A stretch of 64,000 bases of DNA, taken from assembly GCA_035772735.1 (NCBI GenBank), contig JASDFA010000016.1, positions 152,842,501-152,906,500 on the forward strand, read 5' to 3'. The position numbers and the translations under genes are program-made. Numbering within the stretch: position 1 is the first letter of the stretch; each line of letters begins with the position of its first letter. Origin of the DNA: Datura wrightii (Eukaryota > Streptophyta > Magnoliopsida > Solanales > Solanaceae). The notes below the pieces were generated by a model. That model was not told the DNA's origin. It searched no databases and saw nothing but the letters and a program-made list of their open reading frames with translations. Shown here piece by piece: positions 46,002 through 58,419 of the stretch.

Positions 46002-46036
46002 ACATTTGAGGACAAATGTTTCCAAGGGGGAGATAT
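46002..46036 (+). other. G2 pre-PPT stem-loop and polypurine tract
   Basis: A perfect stem acatttg / caaatgt with loop AGGA lies at 46002-46019, and the tract aagggggaga at 46024-46033. Compared with H (acattcg / cgaatgt) one base pair is changed on both sides. Confidence 0.8.
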
Positions 46037-46820
46037 TGTAATACCCTGGAAGGCCTAAGATCAGACCCAAGGGTTAAAATAGAGAAAATAGGATTTTCCG
46101 CACCAGGTTACAGGACAAGTCGTCCAGTGACCCGTGAGGTGCACCATGAGTCGTTAAGTGACTTGTGGGAATGTGGGGAGATTTTGTTGAGTTTTGAGAT
46201 CTGGGAGTGATCACGAGTCGTGGTCAGCACCATGATTCATTGTGGTGGCCATCGTTAAGAGTTGATTGAAGGTTGAAGAAGTTGGGCAGTGTTGGTCATG
46301 ATTTGGCCACCACGAGTCGTGGTGTCCCTCGTGGTGACCCTCAGAAGGCAAGATTTCAGTGTAGGCAACGACTTGAGACTATGATTCATGGTGTTGGGCA
46401 TGAGTCATCTAGTCTCTCGTGGGGACTGGCAGTGTGCATTTTTCTGCAAATTTATTAAGGGCTTTTCCATAATTCCTAAGTTCTTAAGACCTATATTACG
46501 TCGTTTTAAGCTCAGAAAAGTGTGTTTTCAGAAGGGCAAGTTCATTCTAAGCCTATTCTCTACCATGCATGTAAACCTAGAGGTTCTAAAGGGTGATCAA
46601 ACTTAGATTCATCAAGTTCTTCCTGAAACTTCCATTGAGCATTCAAGAGGGTTGTATAATCAGATTCTTCTAGGTATGTAGGGCTATGAATGGGTGTATT
46701 CATCCACACCCATGACGTATCCCTCTTGAATTTCATGAAAATTCTAGTTGATGAATCTATGGGATTTTAACCCAACGTGTGAATTTTCCAAGTATCAATC
46801 ATGGGTATGCTCTATGCATG
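46037..46820 (+). repeat. G2 3' LTR, interrupted by C
   Basis: Begins TGTAATACCC and carries ACGAGTCGT-type words at about 46100-46420. It is cut at 46820 by the insertion of element C, so only the first 784 bp are seen here. Confidence 0.8.
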
Positions 46821-48196
46821 TGATCTTGGGCATAATTGCATGCCCAAGTGATACTTTAATACTTCATTTATACTTGTTTATCCACTTTTATGTGTGCATT
46901 CTCATGTGATTTGTACGTAAATATGGATTTACACTAACCAGCATGATTAGTATTGTTTTGCAGTCTAGAAGGAATTTTTGGAAGCTAATCTACAAGTTGG
47001 TGAAGTGTAGAACTGGACTCGAAAGCAAGAAGCGGAAGTCGACAAGGAAATTGGCCAAGTTTGGTGCTCCGCATGGAGGCCGTGTCACGCTACCATCGCG
47101 GAAGCATTCTGCCTAGAAGGAATTTTAACTTGATTTCCAGTGGAGGTGCGCGATGGCACCGTGTCACGGAGCCTAAGCTCCGCGTTTACCTCCGTGCCAC
47201 GCTGAAGACAATTACCTGGAAGCTAAATTCTAGTGAGGCTCCGCGATAAACTCCGTGCCACGTTGCCAGTTATTCCGGGAAAAATTTCTCACTTGTATAA
47301 ATAGAACACTTAGGTTTTATTTTAAAGTATCTGACATTTTGAGCAAGAACGTGGATAGCAGGCAGTTGAGAAGAAGAATTCCTAAGGTTAATTCTCTTCC
47401 TTTTCCTCTTTAATTTCAATTGCTTGTATGATTTCTACTTGTTTGAAGATGTTTAATCCGCAAATGAGTGGCTAATTCACCTCTTGCTGAGGTTGAGGAT
47501 AATTGCAGAAGAATGTAATTAATGATTATTTCAGTTTTTATCTTCTCTATAACGGTTGTTCTACCAATTCTTTCTTTTACTACGTTAATGTTTGGCCAAT
47601 GTTAATGTATATTCTAGAATTCCATTTTTGATTCCGAAAGGGAGACTAATTGGATAGATGTGAATTGGTGGAATATGTTCTTGTCTTGGTTGAGAAATTA
47701 AGGGAAGATTTACATTCAGAATAGAAATAAATCTGTAATGTCATATTTGGTCATTTATGGAATTTGTTATGTATAGCTAGAACATGGGGTTTTTGCATCA
47801 CAGAAATGTGTAATGTAAGTCTCGTGATTCTTTAATTGGTGAGGAGTCGAAAGATCCAATCCATGGGTTATTAATTCCTGACTAACAACCGAAGAGAAGA
47901 TTGACTGAACTTTAATTAATAAATTACATCCTTGCATGTTTGCCTTAACCTCAGCTTGTTCGTTGCTATTGTTCAGACTTTAACTTACAATATTCACTTA
48001 GGTTCACATTAACTATTAAGCTTGACTCAAAAGCATTATTTGTTTTGGTTGTCTACGTGCATAACGAAATCATTTACTAACAACTAGGAAAATTACTGCC
48101 ATATTACAGTCCCTGTGGGATCGATACTTGGCTTGAAATAAAGCCACTTTACTACTTGTACGACTACGTGCACTTGCGTGTAGTTGGGACCGAACA
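46821..48196 (+). repeat. C 5' LTR
   Basis: Runs from TGATCTTGGG to GACCGAACA. It matches the A, B and I LTRs in the U5 segment (GGATCGATACTTGGCTT...AAGCCACTTTA, CACTTGCGTGTA) but is diverged elsewhere. The short ORF at 47061 lies across the dyad region and is not a gene. Confidence 0.88.
47085..47303 (+). promoter_or_regulatory. C U3 dyad modules and TATA box
   Basis: A module with arms 47160-47172 and 47189-47201 has the 16-nt spacer with core CTCCGCGTT. Further arms (ccgtgtcacgc near 47084, ctccgtgccacg near 47251) flank it. The TATA box tataaata is at 47296-47303. Twenty-one of 22 bases at 47150-47171 match 3461-3482 of the Tekay-type H LTR. Confidence 0.78.
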
Positions 48197-48202
48197 AGTT
48201 TT

Positions 48203-48220
48203 TGGCGCCGTTGCCGGGGA
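48203..48220 (+). other. C primer-binding site (tRNA-Asp)
   Basis: TGGCGCCGTTGCCGGGGA, six bases after the LTR, is identical to the A and B sites. Confidence 0.93.
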
Positions 48221-48317
48221 CTGGCGAAATTGGTTATTTAATTTTCTTAGTGTTGGTTTACAAGTTCGATACAAAGGTTGGCGACTTGATCTTAGCAAAT
48301 CCTCTTGCAGGTACTAA

Positions 48318-50730
48318 ATTTTTCTGAACGCTAGCAAGAGACAAGGAGTTGGTGGATTCGTTTATAGAGCCAGAGAGACAATTTGATCGACAAAGAAGGG
48401 AAGCCCTAGAGAATAAGCTGCAGTTATTAAGGCAGGCAATCCTGGAGTAGCAACAGAATCCACCGATTGTAAGGGTAGTTTTAGTGCCCGAAGATATGGC
48501 AGGAAGACCGGTCCGCGAAGTGGCAATCCCACACGCGAATAATGTAACATCCAGCATTTGTAGACCGAAGCCAGGAGGGAGATTCGAACTCAAGCAGAAT
48601 ATGGTGTAGTTTTTTCACACCAACGGGCAATTTACAAGTCTCCCTCATGAAGATCCGCAACAACATCTCCAAAACTTTTTGGAGATAAGTGACACCTATA
48701 TCCCCGCTGGAGTATCATCCAACTATGTGAGGCTTACATTATTCCCGTTCTCACTGCTGGGGGAAGCAAAGAGGTGGTTGAGGGTTGAACCACCAAATTC
48801 TATCACTACTTGGGATGACCTCGCAAGGAAGTTTTTGATACGATTCTTTCCATCAGGGAAGACTGCAAAGCTTCGTAGTCAAATTCTAAGCTTCAAACAA
48901 AAAGAGGGTGAGAATTTGTATCAGGCTTGGGAAAGATTTAAGTCTATGCTTAGAGATTGCCCTCATCATCACCAAGCTAATGAGGTGTTGGTGCATACGT
49001 TCATTGAGGGTTTGGAACCGCATACTAAGATATTGTTGGATTCAGCAGCCGTTGGGCAGGCATTGAAGAAGACCTACGAAGAGCTTTACACTTTATTAAA
49101 CCGTATTTCACAGGGAAATCCAGAATGGAATGCGGATACAACTCGAGGAGGAGCAAAGAAAGCCGTAAGGGTCTTTAAGGTGGATGGTTTCACAGCTATC
49201 GCTGCACAGATAGTTGCTTTGCAAAATCAACTTAACATTCATTTCAGCGGTATGAGTTTGAAGCAGGCATAGGTCCCAGTCAATGAAGTTCATCAGGTTT
49301 GGTGTGAAGTCTGTGGAAGTAGTGAACATTCAGCTGAGTATTGTGGTGCAAATACGGATTCGGTAAATTTTGTTGGAAACGCCCAGAGGAACAGTAATCA
49401 ACAGTATGGCAACAGTTATAACCCAAATTGGAGGAATCATCCGAATTTTTCATGGGGGAGTACTAGTCATCAAGGACAGAGTCCAAATCAGGGCATGTAG
49501 AGAAACCAAGGGGGCATCACAATTTTCATCCACAATATAGAGGAAACAATGCACCTCCTCCATCCAGCAACATCGAGGATATGCTCAAAACCATAATAGC
49601 TAACCAAGCACAGATGCAGGATGATTATGTAAAATTAACTGCTGACATGAAAAATCAGCAGTTAGCTACAAAGGCATTGGAGTATAAGTTTGGACAGTTA
49701 GCTGGAGCCCAAAACACCAGACCGATGGGAGGATTACCAAGCGATACAGACTTAAATCCTAAGCAAGTCAATGCAGTTACTACTAGGAGTGGAACTCAAC
49801 TCAAGGAGGTGGAACCAGAAAGGCCACCTCAGCAATTTGGAGCAGCAAAAAAGGATGAAGGACATGATGATGTGAGAGGGAAGGAAAAGGCAGCCAAGAG
49901 AGAAAGACCACAGCCCCTGTTTCCTCAGAGAAGTAAAAAGCACGAGGAAGCTTGCTTCAAGAAATTCATGGAAGTGTTGAAACAGGTCCATATTTTTTCC
50001 TTTAGTTGATGTTTTGGATGGAGTGCCGAAATATGCCAAGTACATCAAGGACATTGTAGTAAACAAAAGTAGATTGACGAAGTACGCTACACTGGTGCTT
50101 ACTGAGGAGTGCACCTCACGAATATAGAATATATTGCCGACAAAGCTCAAGGATCCTGGGAGCTTCACTATTCAGATTACAATTGGGCAGTCTATTCAAG
50201 CTCGCGGACTGTGTGATTTGGGAGCAAGCATAAATTTGATGCCAACATCAGTGTTTAAGAAGTTGGGGCTGGGCAGCCCTAGACCCACTACTGTGATCTT
50301 GCAGCTAGCTGACTGTTCATTGGCCAGACTTGATGGTATTGTGGAGGATTTTCTAGTGCCAGTAGGCTCCCTCATTTTCCCGGTGGATTTTATAATTCAG
50401 GATTTTGAGCCAGATCCGGAAGTCCCATTTCTTTTGAGACTTCCATTCTTGGAAATCGGGCGAGCCTTAATCGATGTGGCTGCTGGGCAGCTAACCATGC
50501 AAGCGCATGACAAAGTAGGTGTTTTTGATGTGTACAAGGCATAAAAGCTACCGGCCATTTATGAGGAGCTATCAGCAATCAGTGTTTTAAATCAGGAATC
50601 GACCCTTCAGATTGTTGACTCACAGGACCCATTGGAGAGAGCCTTGGTGGGCTATGATCATTTTGGGGACAGTGCTACATATGAGATGGTGCAGCCTTTG
50701 AATGAGCCAAAATGGTTTTTCAGGAAGTAG
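48318..50730 (+). pseudogene. C gag-protease, stops and frameshifts
   Basis: After an in-frame TGA just upstream, the frame begins ACGCTAGCAAGAGACAAGG. Conserved codons (ARDKELV...EPER) precede any AUG, as in A and B. The capsid domain at 48679-49100 (LLGEAKRWL, KFLIRFFPSGKT, AWERFKSMLRDCPHHH) is intact in one frame. TAG codons interrupt it near 48448, 48607 and 49270, mostly at Gln positions of relatives. A zinc knuckle (CEVCGSSEH) lies near 49300. The frame shifts at about 49505 and again at about 50000. The protease retains CDLGASINLMP near 50211-50244, with LLRLPFLEIGRALIDV near 50430. TAA at 50542 and further TAGs follow. Confidence 0.85.
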
Positions 50731-53693
50731 GACTTTGAACCGTTGAAGAGGTCCTTGGAACCCACGCCAAGGCCATCAATTAAGGAGGCACCGAAATTGG
50801 AGTTAAACTCATTGCCTCCACATCTGCAGTATGTATTTTTGGGTGAAGATGACACCTTGCAAGTCATCATTTCAGCAGAACTGACAGATGCACAAGCGAA
50901 AGATGCATTAGTGGTCCTTAAGAGGTAGAAGAGAGCAATGGGTTGGTAGATGTCGGACATTAAGGGGATTAGTCCAGCTTTCTGCTGCACATGATATTTA
51001 CGGAAGAAGGATTCATGCCAACCGCGTAACATCAGCGGAGGTTGAACCCGGTGATGAAAGACGTAGTCAGAAAGGAAGTGATCAAGTGGCTTGATGCAGG
51101 TGTGGTATATCCTATCTCAGACAGTGAATGGGTTAGCCCAGTTCAGTGCGTTTCGAAGAAAGGAGGGATGACTGTGGTCACCAATGAAAAGAATGAGTTG
51201 ATTCCCATACGCACAGTCACGGACTGTAAAATTTGCATGGATTACAGGAAGCTCAATGAGGCCACGAGGAAAGATCATTATCCTATTCCATTCATTGATC
51301 AGATTTTGGATAGGTTGGCAGGTCAGGAATATTATTGTTTTCTGGATGGTTATTCCGGCTATAATCAAATAGCCATAGCACTGGAGGATCAGAAGAAGAC
51401 CACTTTTACATGTCCTTATGGGACATATGCTTTCAGGCGAATGCCATTTGGTCTATGCAATGCACCAGCCACATTCCAGTGATGCATGATGGCAATTTTC
51501 CACGATATGGTGGAAGATTTTGTCGAGGTATTTATGGACGACTTTTCTATTTTCGGTACTTCATTTGCTATGTGTCTGCAGAATCTTGACAGGGTGTTAG
51601 CTCGATGTGAAGACTCAAACCTGGTGCTCAACTGGGAAAAGTGCCACTTTTTAGTCAAGGAGGGTATCGTTCTTGGCCATAAGGTGTCATGCATAGGGTT
51701 AGAAGTCGATCGTGCAAAGATTGAGGTCATTTAAAAGCTACCACCACCAGTGTCAGTGAAGGGTCTTTGCAGCTTTCTAGGACATGCTGGGTCTTACAGA
51801 CGGTTCATCCAGAACTTCTCAAAAATTTCTAGACCGATATGCTGGTTGCTAGAAAAAGAGGTGAAGTTCGAATTTGACAAGGAATGTGTAGAAGCATTCG
51901 AGGAGCTAAAAATGAAGCTGGTGAAAGTGCCTATTCTCATTTCTCCTTATTGGGAACATCCTTTTGAGTTGATGTGTGATGCAAGTGACGTGGCTGTAGG
52001 ATCTGTATTGGGGCAGCGTAGGAATAAAATTTTTCATTTCATTTATTATGCAATCAAAACACTTGATGCTGCCCAAGTCAATTATAAAGTCACGGAGGAG
52101 GAGATGCTGGATTTAGTGTTCGCATTTGACAAGTTCAGATCCTATCTGGTGGGGTCGAAAGTGGTGGTATATACTGATCATGCAGCAATCCGGTACTTGT
52201 TTGCCAAGAAGGATGCGAATCCCAGGCTAATTAGGTGGATCTTATTACTGCAAGAGTTTGATCTAGAGATCCTAGACAGAAAGGGGAGTGAGAATCAGGT
52301 TGCAGACCACCTATCGTGACTGGAGAGCCATTCACATGTGCAGGAAGGTGAGCGCATCCGAGAAGAGTTCCCGGATGAACAACTCTTGGCAATAAAGGAA
52401 GCGGAACTCCCTTGGTACAAAGATATTGTGAACTTGTTGGTAAGTGGAGTATACCCACCGGAGGAGATGACTCAACAAAGAAAGAAGCTGAGGCATGAGT
52501 CCCGGTACTATATGTGGGATGAGTCGTACCTGTTCAAGCAAGGACCAGACCAAGTGATGAGGCGATGCATTCCAGAAAGTCATATTGTAAAAGTGTTGAG
52601 GAGTTGTCATTCATCGATGTATGGAGGTCATCATGGAGGAGAGCGAACAACTCACAAGGTGCTTCAGTCCGGTTTCTTTTGGCCCACACTATTCATAGAC
52701 GCTACAGCTTATGTCAAAATGTGTGATAGATGTCAAAGAACAGGAACAATCGGCAGGAGACAGGAGATGCCATTGCATCAGATATTAGAAGTTGAGGTTT
52801 TCAATGTATGGGGATAGACTTTATGGGCCCGTTTCCACCATCATTTGGTAATCGTTACATCTTGGTAGCAGTGGACTACATGTCTAAGTGGGTTGAGGCA
52901 GTAGCTTGTCCCGGGAATGACAACAAGGTGGTGATGAAATTTGTGAAGAAGCAGATTTTCACCAGGTTCGGTACGCCCCGAGCTATTATCAGTGATGGAG
53001 GGGCACATTTTGTGAATGCAGGGTTCAGAAACTTGCTAGCTAAGTATGGGGTGCGGCACAAAGTGGCGATAACGTATTATCCCAAAACTAGCTGGCAAGT
53101 AGAGGTGTCAAACAGGGAGATTAAGAAAATTCTGCAAAAAATAGTGAATGCACAACTAATTGATTGGGCAAGCAAACTTGATGATGCATTGTGGGCTTAC
53201 AAAACTGCATACAAGACACCCATTGGGACTTCTCCGTACAGATTGGTTTACGGGAAGGCTGTTATCTACCTGTGGAGCTGGAACATCGAGCTTATTGGGC
53301 CATAAGAATGCTAAACATGGATCCTGAGCTAGCAGGAAAGAAGAGATTGATGCAGCTGCGTGAGTTAGACGAGTTTCGATAGCACGCCTATGAAAGTGCT
53401 AATGCTACAAGGAGAAAACTAAAAGGTGGCACAACAGGCACATGGTTCATCAGATCTTTGAGCCACGGCAAAAAGTGTTGCTGTTCAACTCGAGGTTGAA
53501 ACTCTTCCCAGGGAAGTTGCGGTCCAGGTGGTCAGGGCTGTTTGAAGTTGTGAGAATGACCCCACACGGGGCAGTTGAATTGTGGCAAGAGGATAAAAGT
53601 GCCACATTTTTGGTGAACGGACAGAGATGTAAGCACTACTGGGGTGAAGACGTTATTCAAGAGAAGACATCTATCACTTTAGTAGATGAGTAA
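50731..53693 (+). pseudogene. C pol: RT, RNase H, integrase, decayed
   Basis: It is collinear with A pol. The RT core starts near 51165 (MTVVTNEKNELIP), with FLDGYSGYNQ near 51340, MPFGLCNAP near 51440 and FMDD near 51533. A TGA at 51480 and a TAA at 51731 interrupt the frame. RNase H has CDASDVAVG near 51977 and YTDHAA near 52173. Integrase has HHGGERTTHK...CDRCQRTG (about 52630-52745), a one-base loss near 52812 before GIDFMGP, then ISDGGAHF (about 52990) and QVEVSNRE (about 53098). Frameshifts near 53262 and 53400 precede the end at 53693. The three integrase acidic residues and the RT FMDD remain readable, but no full-length product is possible. Confidence 0.85.
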
Positions 53694-53733
53694 AGATGAA
53701 AAGTGTCGAGCAGCGATGGTAAACCAGGCGTTG

Positions 53734-53830
53734 CACGGGAGGCAACCCGTGAATGTAATGTAATAGATTAGTTAGGATTATTTGAAAAAAAAGAAAAGAA
53801 AAGGGCTGGCAATAGTTGGGAGGCAACCCA
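53734..53830 (+). other. Two hairpins downstream of C pol with AGGCAA loops
   Basis: Hairpin 1 (53734-53751) is CACGGG, AGGCAA, CCCGTG. Hairpin 2 (53817-53830) is TGGG, AGGCAA, CCCA. The loop is the same in A and B. Hairpin 2 looks like a duplicate whose stem changed on both sides. Confidence 0.65.
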
Positions 53831-53963
53831 TGATTTCTAACAAATTATTGTAGTTAGATGATTTTCAGGTGAAATGGAAGGCCAAAATACAAAAGTGCAA
53901 GTGAAAAATCAAGGTAAGAAAATAAAACTTGGGGACAACTCCAGAGAGCCCTCGCATTGGCTC

Positions 53964-54103
53964 TGTGTCACGGAGGTGGACCTCCGCGTTACCCTCCGTG
54001 ACGCGTTGAGGCTTCATTCTGGAATTTTTAAAAAAATTCCAGAAAGCCTCCGTGTTGGCTCCGTGTCATGGAGCCTGGCCTCCACGATGGCCTCCGTGAC
54101 ACG
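53964..54103 (+). promoter_or_regulatory. C internal 13-16-13 modules upstream of ORF3
   Basis: The arms are 53964-53976/53993-54005 and 54062-54074/54091-54103, both with 16-nt spacers. A ctggaattttt...aattccag palindrome lies between them (about 54019-54042), as in A and B. A clear TATA box is not seen downstream; the closest AT-rich sequence is cctttttaac at about 54164. Confidence 0.6.
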
Positions 54104-54304
54104 TTGAGGCAAAGTTCGCGTCGGGTCACCTCGGGTCATCGGGTTGACCCACGCAAATTACCCCTTTTTAACAACCCAAACCCCGATTTTTTCCACTTTT
54201 CTTCACATCTCCGTAACAAAAACCCCAATCCCCCTTCTCCCTCAAGCGTGGCACGGAAGTACTCAAACAATTCCACAAATTTCATTTCAATCGTGTTAAG
54301 TAAG

Positions 54305-55007
54305 GTATGTTCTTCCATTTTCTTTCAATTTTAGACAAAAATTTCAAACCTTGTACATGTTTTGTGAGGAAAATCCGCTCTAAGGTATTGAGGAGGTATG
54401 TGATTTTTTGAGCCATTGATTAATGCTGATTTTGTAATACTTTGTGCTTAGAACTCAATAATTACATGATGTGTGTTGAAATTCTTTCATTGTTGATACC
54501 TTGGGTTGGGAAATTGAGTATGGGTTGAAAAATTGAATTGAAAAATTGAGCATTTGTTGACAACTTGAGTTGGATAATTGAGTATATGTTGAAAACTTAA
54601 GTTAGAAAATTGTGTGGATTGTGTTGGAGTTTAAAAAAGAATTTTTTTTTGTGCTTGAATTGTGAATGTGTGAGCTTGAAGATCAAATGCTGGGGGAATG
54701 AAAGTAGGAAAATCCCATAGGTGGGTGCATAAAGTGCGAATTGATCATGATGTTGTCAATGAAAAGATGGATGAATTTTCATAATGCATTGTATGAAGTC
54801 TGAGTAGTACAATGAAACCATTCCATGCATTTGTATGAATGCACTAAACCTGTTGGTAAATGAGAGCTGAAAATAGGTGGTTGTTCTTGTCAATTAGTAT
54901 TGGTTACGGCTAACGACTAAGTGTGGGGTGATCGAGTTAAGCCCAACCTTAGTCGTAGCCAACTATACCTTGAATAACATTTGAACTGTATGTTTTTGAA
55001 TACACAG
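54305..55007 (+). other. Predicted leader intron upstream of C ORF3
   Basis: The donor is GTAAG|GTATGTTC at 54305 and the acceptor AATACACAG|GACAAATG ends at 55007, giving 703 nt. A and B have equivalent sites giving 705 and 710 nt. Confidence 0.5.
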
Positions 55008-55012
55008 GACAA

Positions 55013-55046
55013 ATGTCTGGAAGCCAGGATAAAGGCAAGCGTGCAT
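55013..55046 (+). pseudogene. C ORF3, first 11 codons, cut by element B
   Basis: ATG at 55013 opens MSGSQDKGKRA, matching MASRQDKGKGA at the start of ORF3 in A and B. The frame is interrupted at 55047 by the opposite-strand element B. The rest of the gene lies beyond the window. Confidence 0.75.
55042..55046. repeat. Probable target-site duplication of B, left copy (tgcat)
   Basis: These are the five bases before TGTTCGCGG. The right copy is outside the window, so this is inferred from the LTR boundary. Confidence 0.6.
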
Positions 55047-56513
55047 TGTTCGCGGCTGCTTCGGTATGTGTTAAAAACCGACACGCAAGTGTACGTGGTC
55101 AAACAAGTAATAAAGTGGCTAAGTAGCCAAGTATCGATCCAAGGAGGCTGCTCTGGATATGCAAAATTTCCTAGTTCACTATATTTCTATTCTATTTCTA
55201 ACTATGCTAACAACTATCCAATCAAGAATTTAGGGAGTTTTGTTTCTAAACTAATTATATACTAAACTTAACAACTATTATTTACGTTGAATTCAGACAA
55301 TGGATATGCTCATGCCAAGGTTAAGAACGAGTAATGGAGTTGATAATTATGATAATTTGGTCATCCTCTTCTTCATATTGCTAGTCAAGAACGTTTGCCT
55401 AGAAATTAAAACTCTCGTATTTAATTTCACTTTAGAATCATAAACCATTCGTCTACATTTCTGTGATCAAATGAAATTTATGACCTAACACTACAATTCC
55501 GGTTCCTAAATTGACTAATACGGCTTTCAAGTATATTTCTATCAAGAAAGCACATCAAAACCCAATTTTCCCAAATCAAGTTAAGAACAATACCCTATTA
55601 ATTCACAACTTTCCAATTTCATGCTCTCTCGAGTGAAATTGGACTTTTTAGATATACATTAATGGTGGCCAATCAAGAATGTACTAAGCACAAGAATTAA
55701 TAGAACAATATGCAAGAAGAAGAAGAAACCATATCAATTATTACCATTAATCATTACACAAGTTCAAAACCTCAGCAAGAAAGGAATTAGCCACTCATTC
55801 TTGGATTAATCGTCCTAGAATGAGTGTAAATCATGCATACAATTGAAGGAAAAGAAGAAGGGAAGAGAAGAAAACTCTTATCTTTTCTATTCTTCAACTG
55901 CCACAAAACCACGTTCCTCTCTCCACTCCTGAACTCTGCTAAAAACTCGAACTAAAAAAAAAAGAAGACTCTTTAAAAATAACCTAAGTGTGCTATTTAT
56001 ACTAGTGGGAAATTTTTCCCGGAATAACAAGAAACGTGTCACGGAGGCCAACGCGGAGCACTGCCTCTGTGACACGGCGTGGACGCGGACCCTCTCTGGA
56101 AATTGCAGGGTCCGGATAATTGGTCTCAACGTGGCACGGAGGCCATCGCGGAGACCTATCTCCGTGCCACGGAACTGACGCGCAGGCACACTGGAAATAG
56201 CCTAATTAATTTCTGCCCAGGCAGTGTGCTACCGCGATGGTAGCGTGGCACGGCTCCATCGCGGAGCCAGTGTAAAATGTGCCATCCAAGGTCTTTTCCA
56301 CGCTCGCATCCAAGTCCAACTCCGACATAGTTCCAACACGCATTTTAGCTCCTAAAAATCACATTATCCTGCAAAACAAATGCTAATCATGTTGGTTAGT
56401 ATAAATTCGCATTTTATTACCAAATACATGATATTATATACACGTTGCACAACAAACAAGGTAAAAATGATACGTTTGAGTATCACTTGGGCATATAAAT
56501 TTGCCCAAGATCA
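55047..56513 (-). repeat. B 3' LTR
   Basis: Runs TGTTCGCGGCTGC to CAAGATCA (plus strand), 1,467 bp, closely related to the A LTRs except in the last bases of U5. Confidence 0.94.
55994..56171 (-). promoter_or_regulatory. B LTR promoter: TATA box and 13-16-13 modules
   Basis: The TATA box on the minus strand is at 55994-56001. Modules have arms 56035-56047/56064-56076 and 56130-56142/56159-56171, both with 16-nt spacers. The TATA gap of 33 bp is as in A. Confidence 0.78.
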
Positions 56514-56551
56514 CTTACCCCACACTTAAATCCTTGTTCGTCCTCGAACAA
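56514..56551 (-). other. B polypurine tract and pre-PPT stem-loop
   Basis: The tract aagtgtggggtaag on the minus strand is at 56514-56527. The stem-loop at 56534-56551 is identical to that of A. Confidence 0.85.
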
Positions 56552-58419
56552 CACATACACAACTCATGCAAATTACATCCCAACCTTCGTCACTATGGTG
56601 CAACATTTTACGCTACGGTCATACCGATTATTCAATTCTTGTAAATCATCAAGAAAACATGCTTGGTCGTACAAGACAATGACCTTAATACATCGAGGCT
56701 TCCTAACTTTTAAGAATTGATTCTTGATATCGGCAAACTCATGCAAATCAACTAATCAAGAAATCCGACACGAAAATCAATCTTTCATCAAGCATGTACC
56801 CTCACAACTCGGGAGAAACTTCCCCTTTTATGTTCGTGCAGCACACAAACATGCAAGTAGGGGCATATAAAAATTAATTTCACTCTCTCTCCCAAAAGAA
56901 TTCGCATGCATCATGTCATGACCCATAGGCTTGCCCTTAGTGTATTACTCCACTAATATAAAGAAATGCAATGTAGGATCAAATAGGACTTTTAATGGGT
57001 TGTACTGGCCTATGGATCTAGTATATATATATTGGATTAGCCAATAATAGTCGCTAGCATCCTTAAGCGCCTTTTCAACTCATTCCCATCGGCTCATTGA
57101 CATTGTTCCTCTCTTTTCTCTTTTTCTCCCATTCATGCTGGTTTACTTTCATACAGCCCATTTCATCAGGCACACTTGACACAAAACAGAGGGTTTTCAT
57201 GTACCCTCACTATCATTTAATTACAACTAGTGCCTCTTCAGCATCATCTTTTCTTTCCTCACTTTGCTTTTCTTTTCTTTTCACTCTTTTCACTCTTTAA
57301 CACTTTGGAAAACATTTTCTGTTCTTTGTAAGAGCTTAAGAGCTTCTTATAGACTTTAAGGCTAATGAAAAGAAGGAATAAAGCTTAGTTCATACAATTC
57401 TGGACAAAAGAAAGAAATCGGCTAAAGGCTCAACGGGCTGACTAGGGTACACAACATATAAAAAGGTAGAATTTGACAAGAAAAAAAAATGGAAACTAAC
57501 GGTTAAAACAAAGAAATGCCTACATCCTTTCCGACACTACACCTCCTTCATTTCGTTTTGTATACACACCAGGCAAGTTCTAGACAATTCACAATGACAT
57601 GGAATAGCAAAACCTCACTCACACTTCATGCACATGCTCGAATCAAGATGCATTCACAGACTCTTTAATTAGTCAATTACATGAATTCAAGATTAAGCCT
57701 CAATCATAATGAACCAAATTCTATAGCCTAGGTAACTCAACATATTTACAAAATTGCATGCTTTCAAACGAATCATTTTCACGTTTTGAACATCAATTAC
57801 AACGCGCAACGAAATTTTAGCAACCATAAGCAACTACAGTTTATTGATGCAATCCACCAAAGAAACTAAAAACAAAACATCTACTCCTATCGACTACATT
57901 TCCCTTAAGACGGTCGTCATCCATCCATCATAGGGAATGGTCACTAACTATGACATCGGTTCAATGGGACTATTCTCGGTAAAAGAACCGAAAACAAACT
58001 CCGAGAAACCCAAAATTAAAACTTCAAAATTTTTGCAACACATCGATCATTTCGATAGAAAATATTTGCCACTATGTTGATAAATGCAAAATCTTTTCGC
58101 AAAAATTTTGAAAAATATCGATCATATCGATAGAAAAAAAAAATTTACAAAATTTACAAAATATTATTTACAAAGGCAACCATAACTTTTTAAAGACACA
58201 CATCATTAGCCACAAACAAATATATACACATCATTCACAAATCAGTTCACAAGAACAGGGAAAGCACAGACATACATAAACGTCAAGGAAGAATATACAG
58301 CAGATTTAGAGCCTATGACCCAGCACCTAACTACTCCCCACCCCACACTTAAATCGAACACTGTCCCCAGTGTTCACAAAAATACAAAGCACAAAATTTT
58401 GGGTGGTGGAACTCCCTGC
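56552..58419 (-). other. B 3' non-coding region
   Basis: Nearly identical to 17086-18950 of A, including the cccataggcttgccc block (about 56920-56940) and the ggcaagttctagacaa block (about 57571-57586). No credible gene. Confidence 0.75.

Larger units (their letters stand above)
46821..55046 (+). mobile_element. Element C: Athila-type retrotransposon, visible part
   Basis: Starts TGATCTTGGGCATA after gcatg (46816-46820, the probable left target duplication). It has a 1,376-bp 5' LTR, a tRNA-Asp primer site, gag-pro-pol, spacer, predicted intron and the start of ORF3. Element B interrupts it at 55047, and its 3' part lies beyond the window. Many stops and about six frameshifts make it older than A and B. 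Confidence 0.9.
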
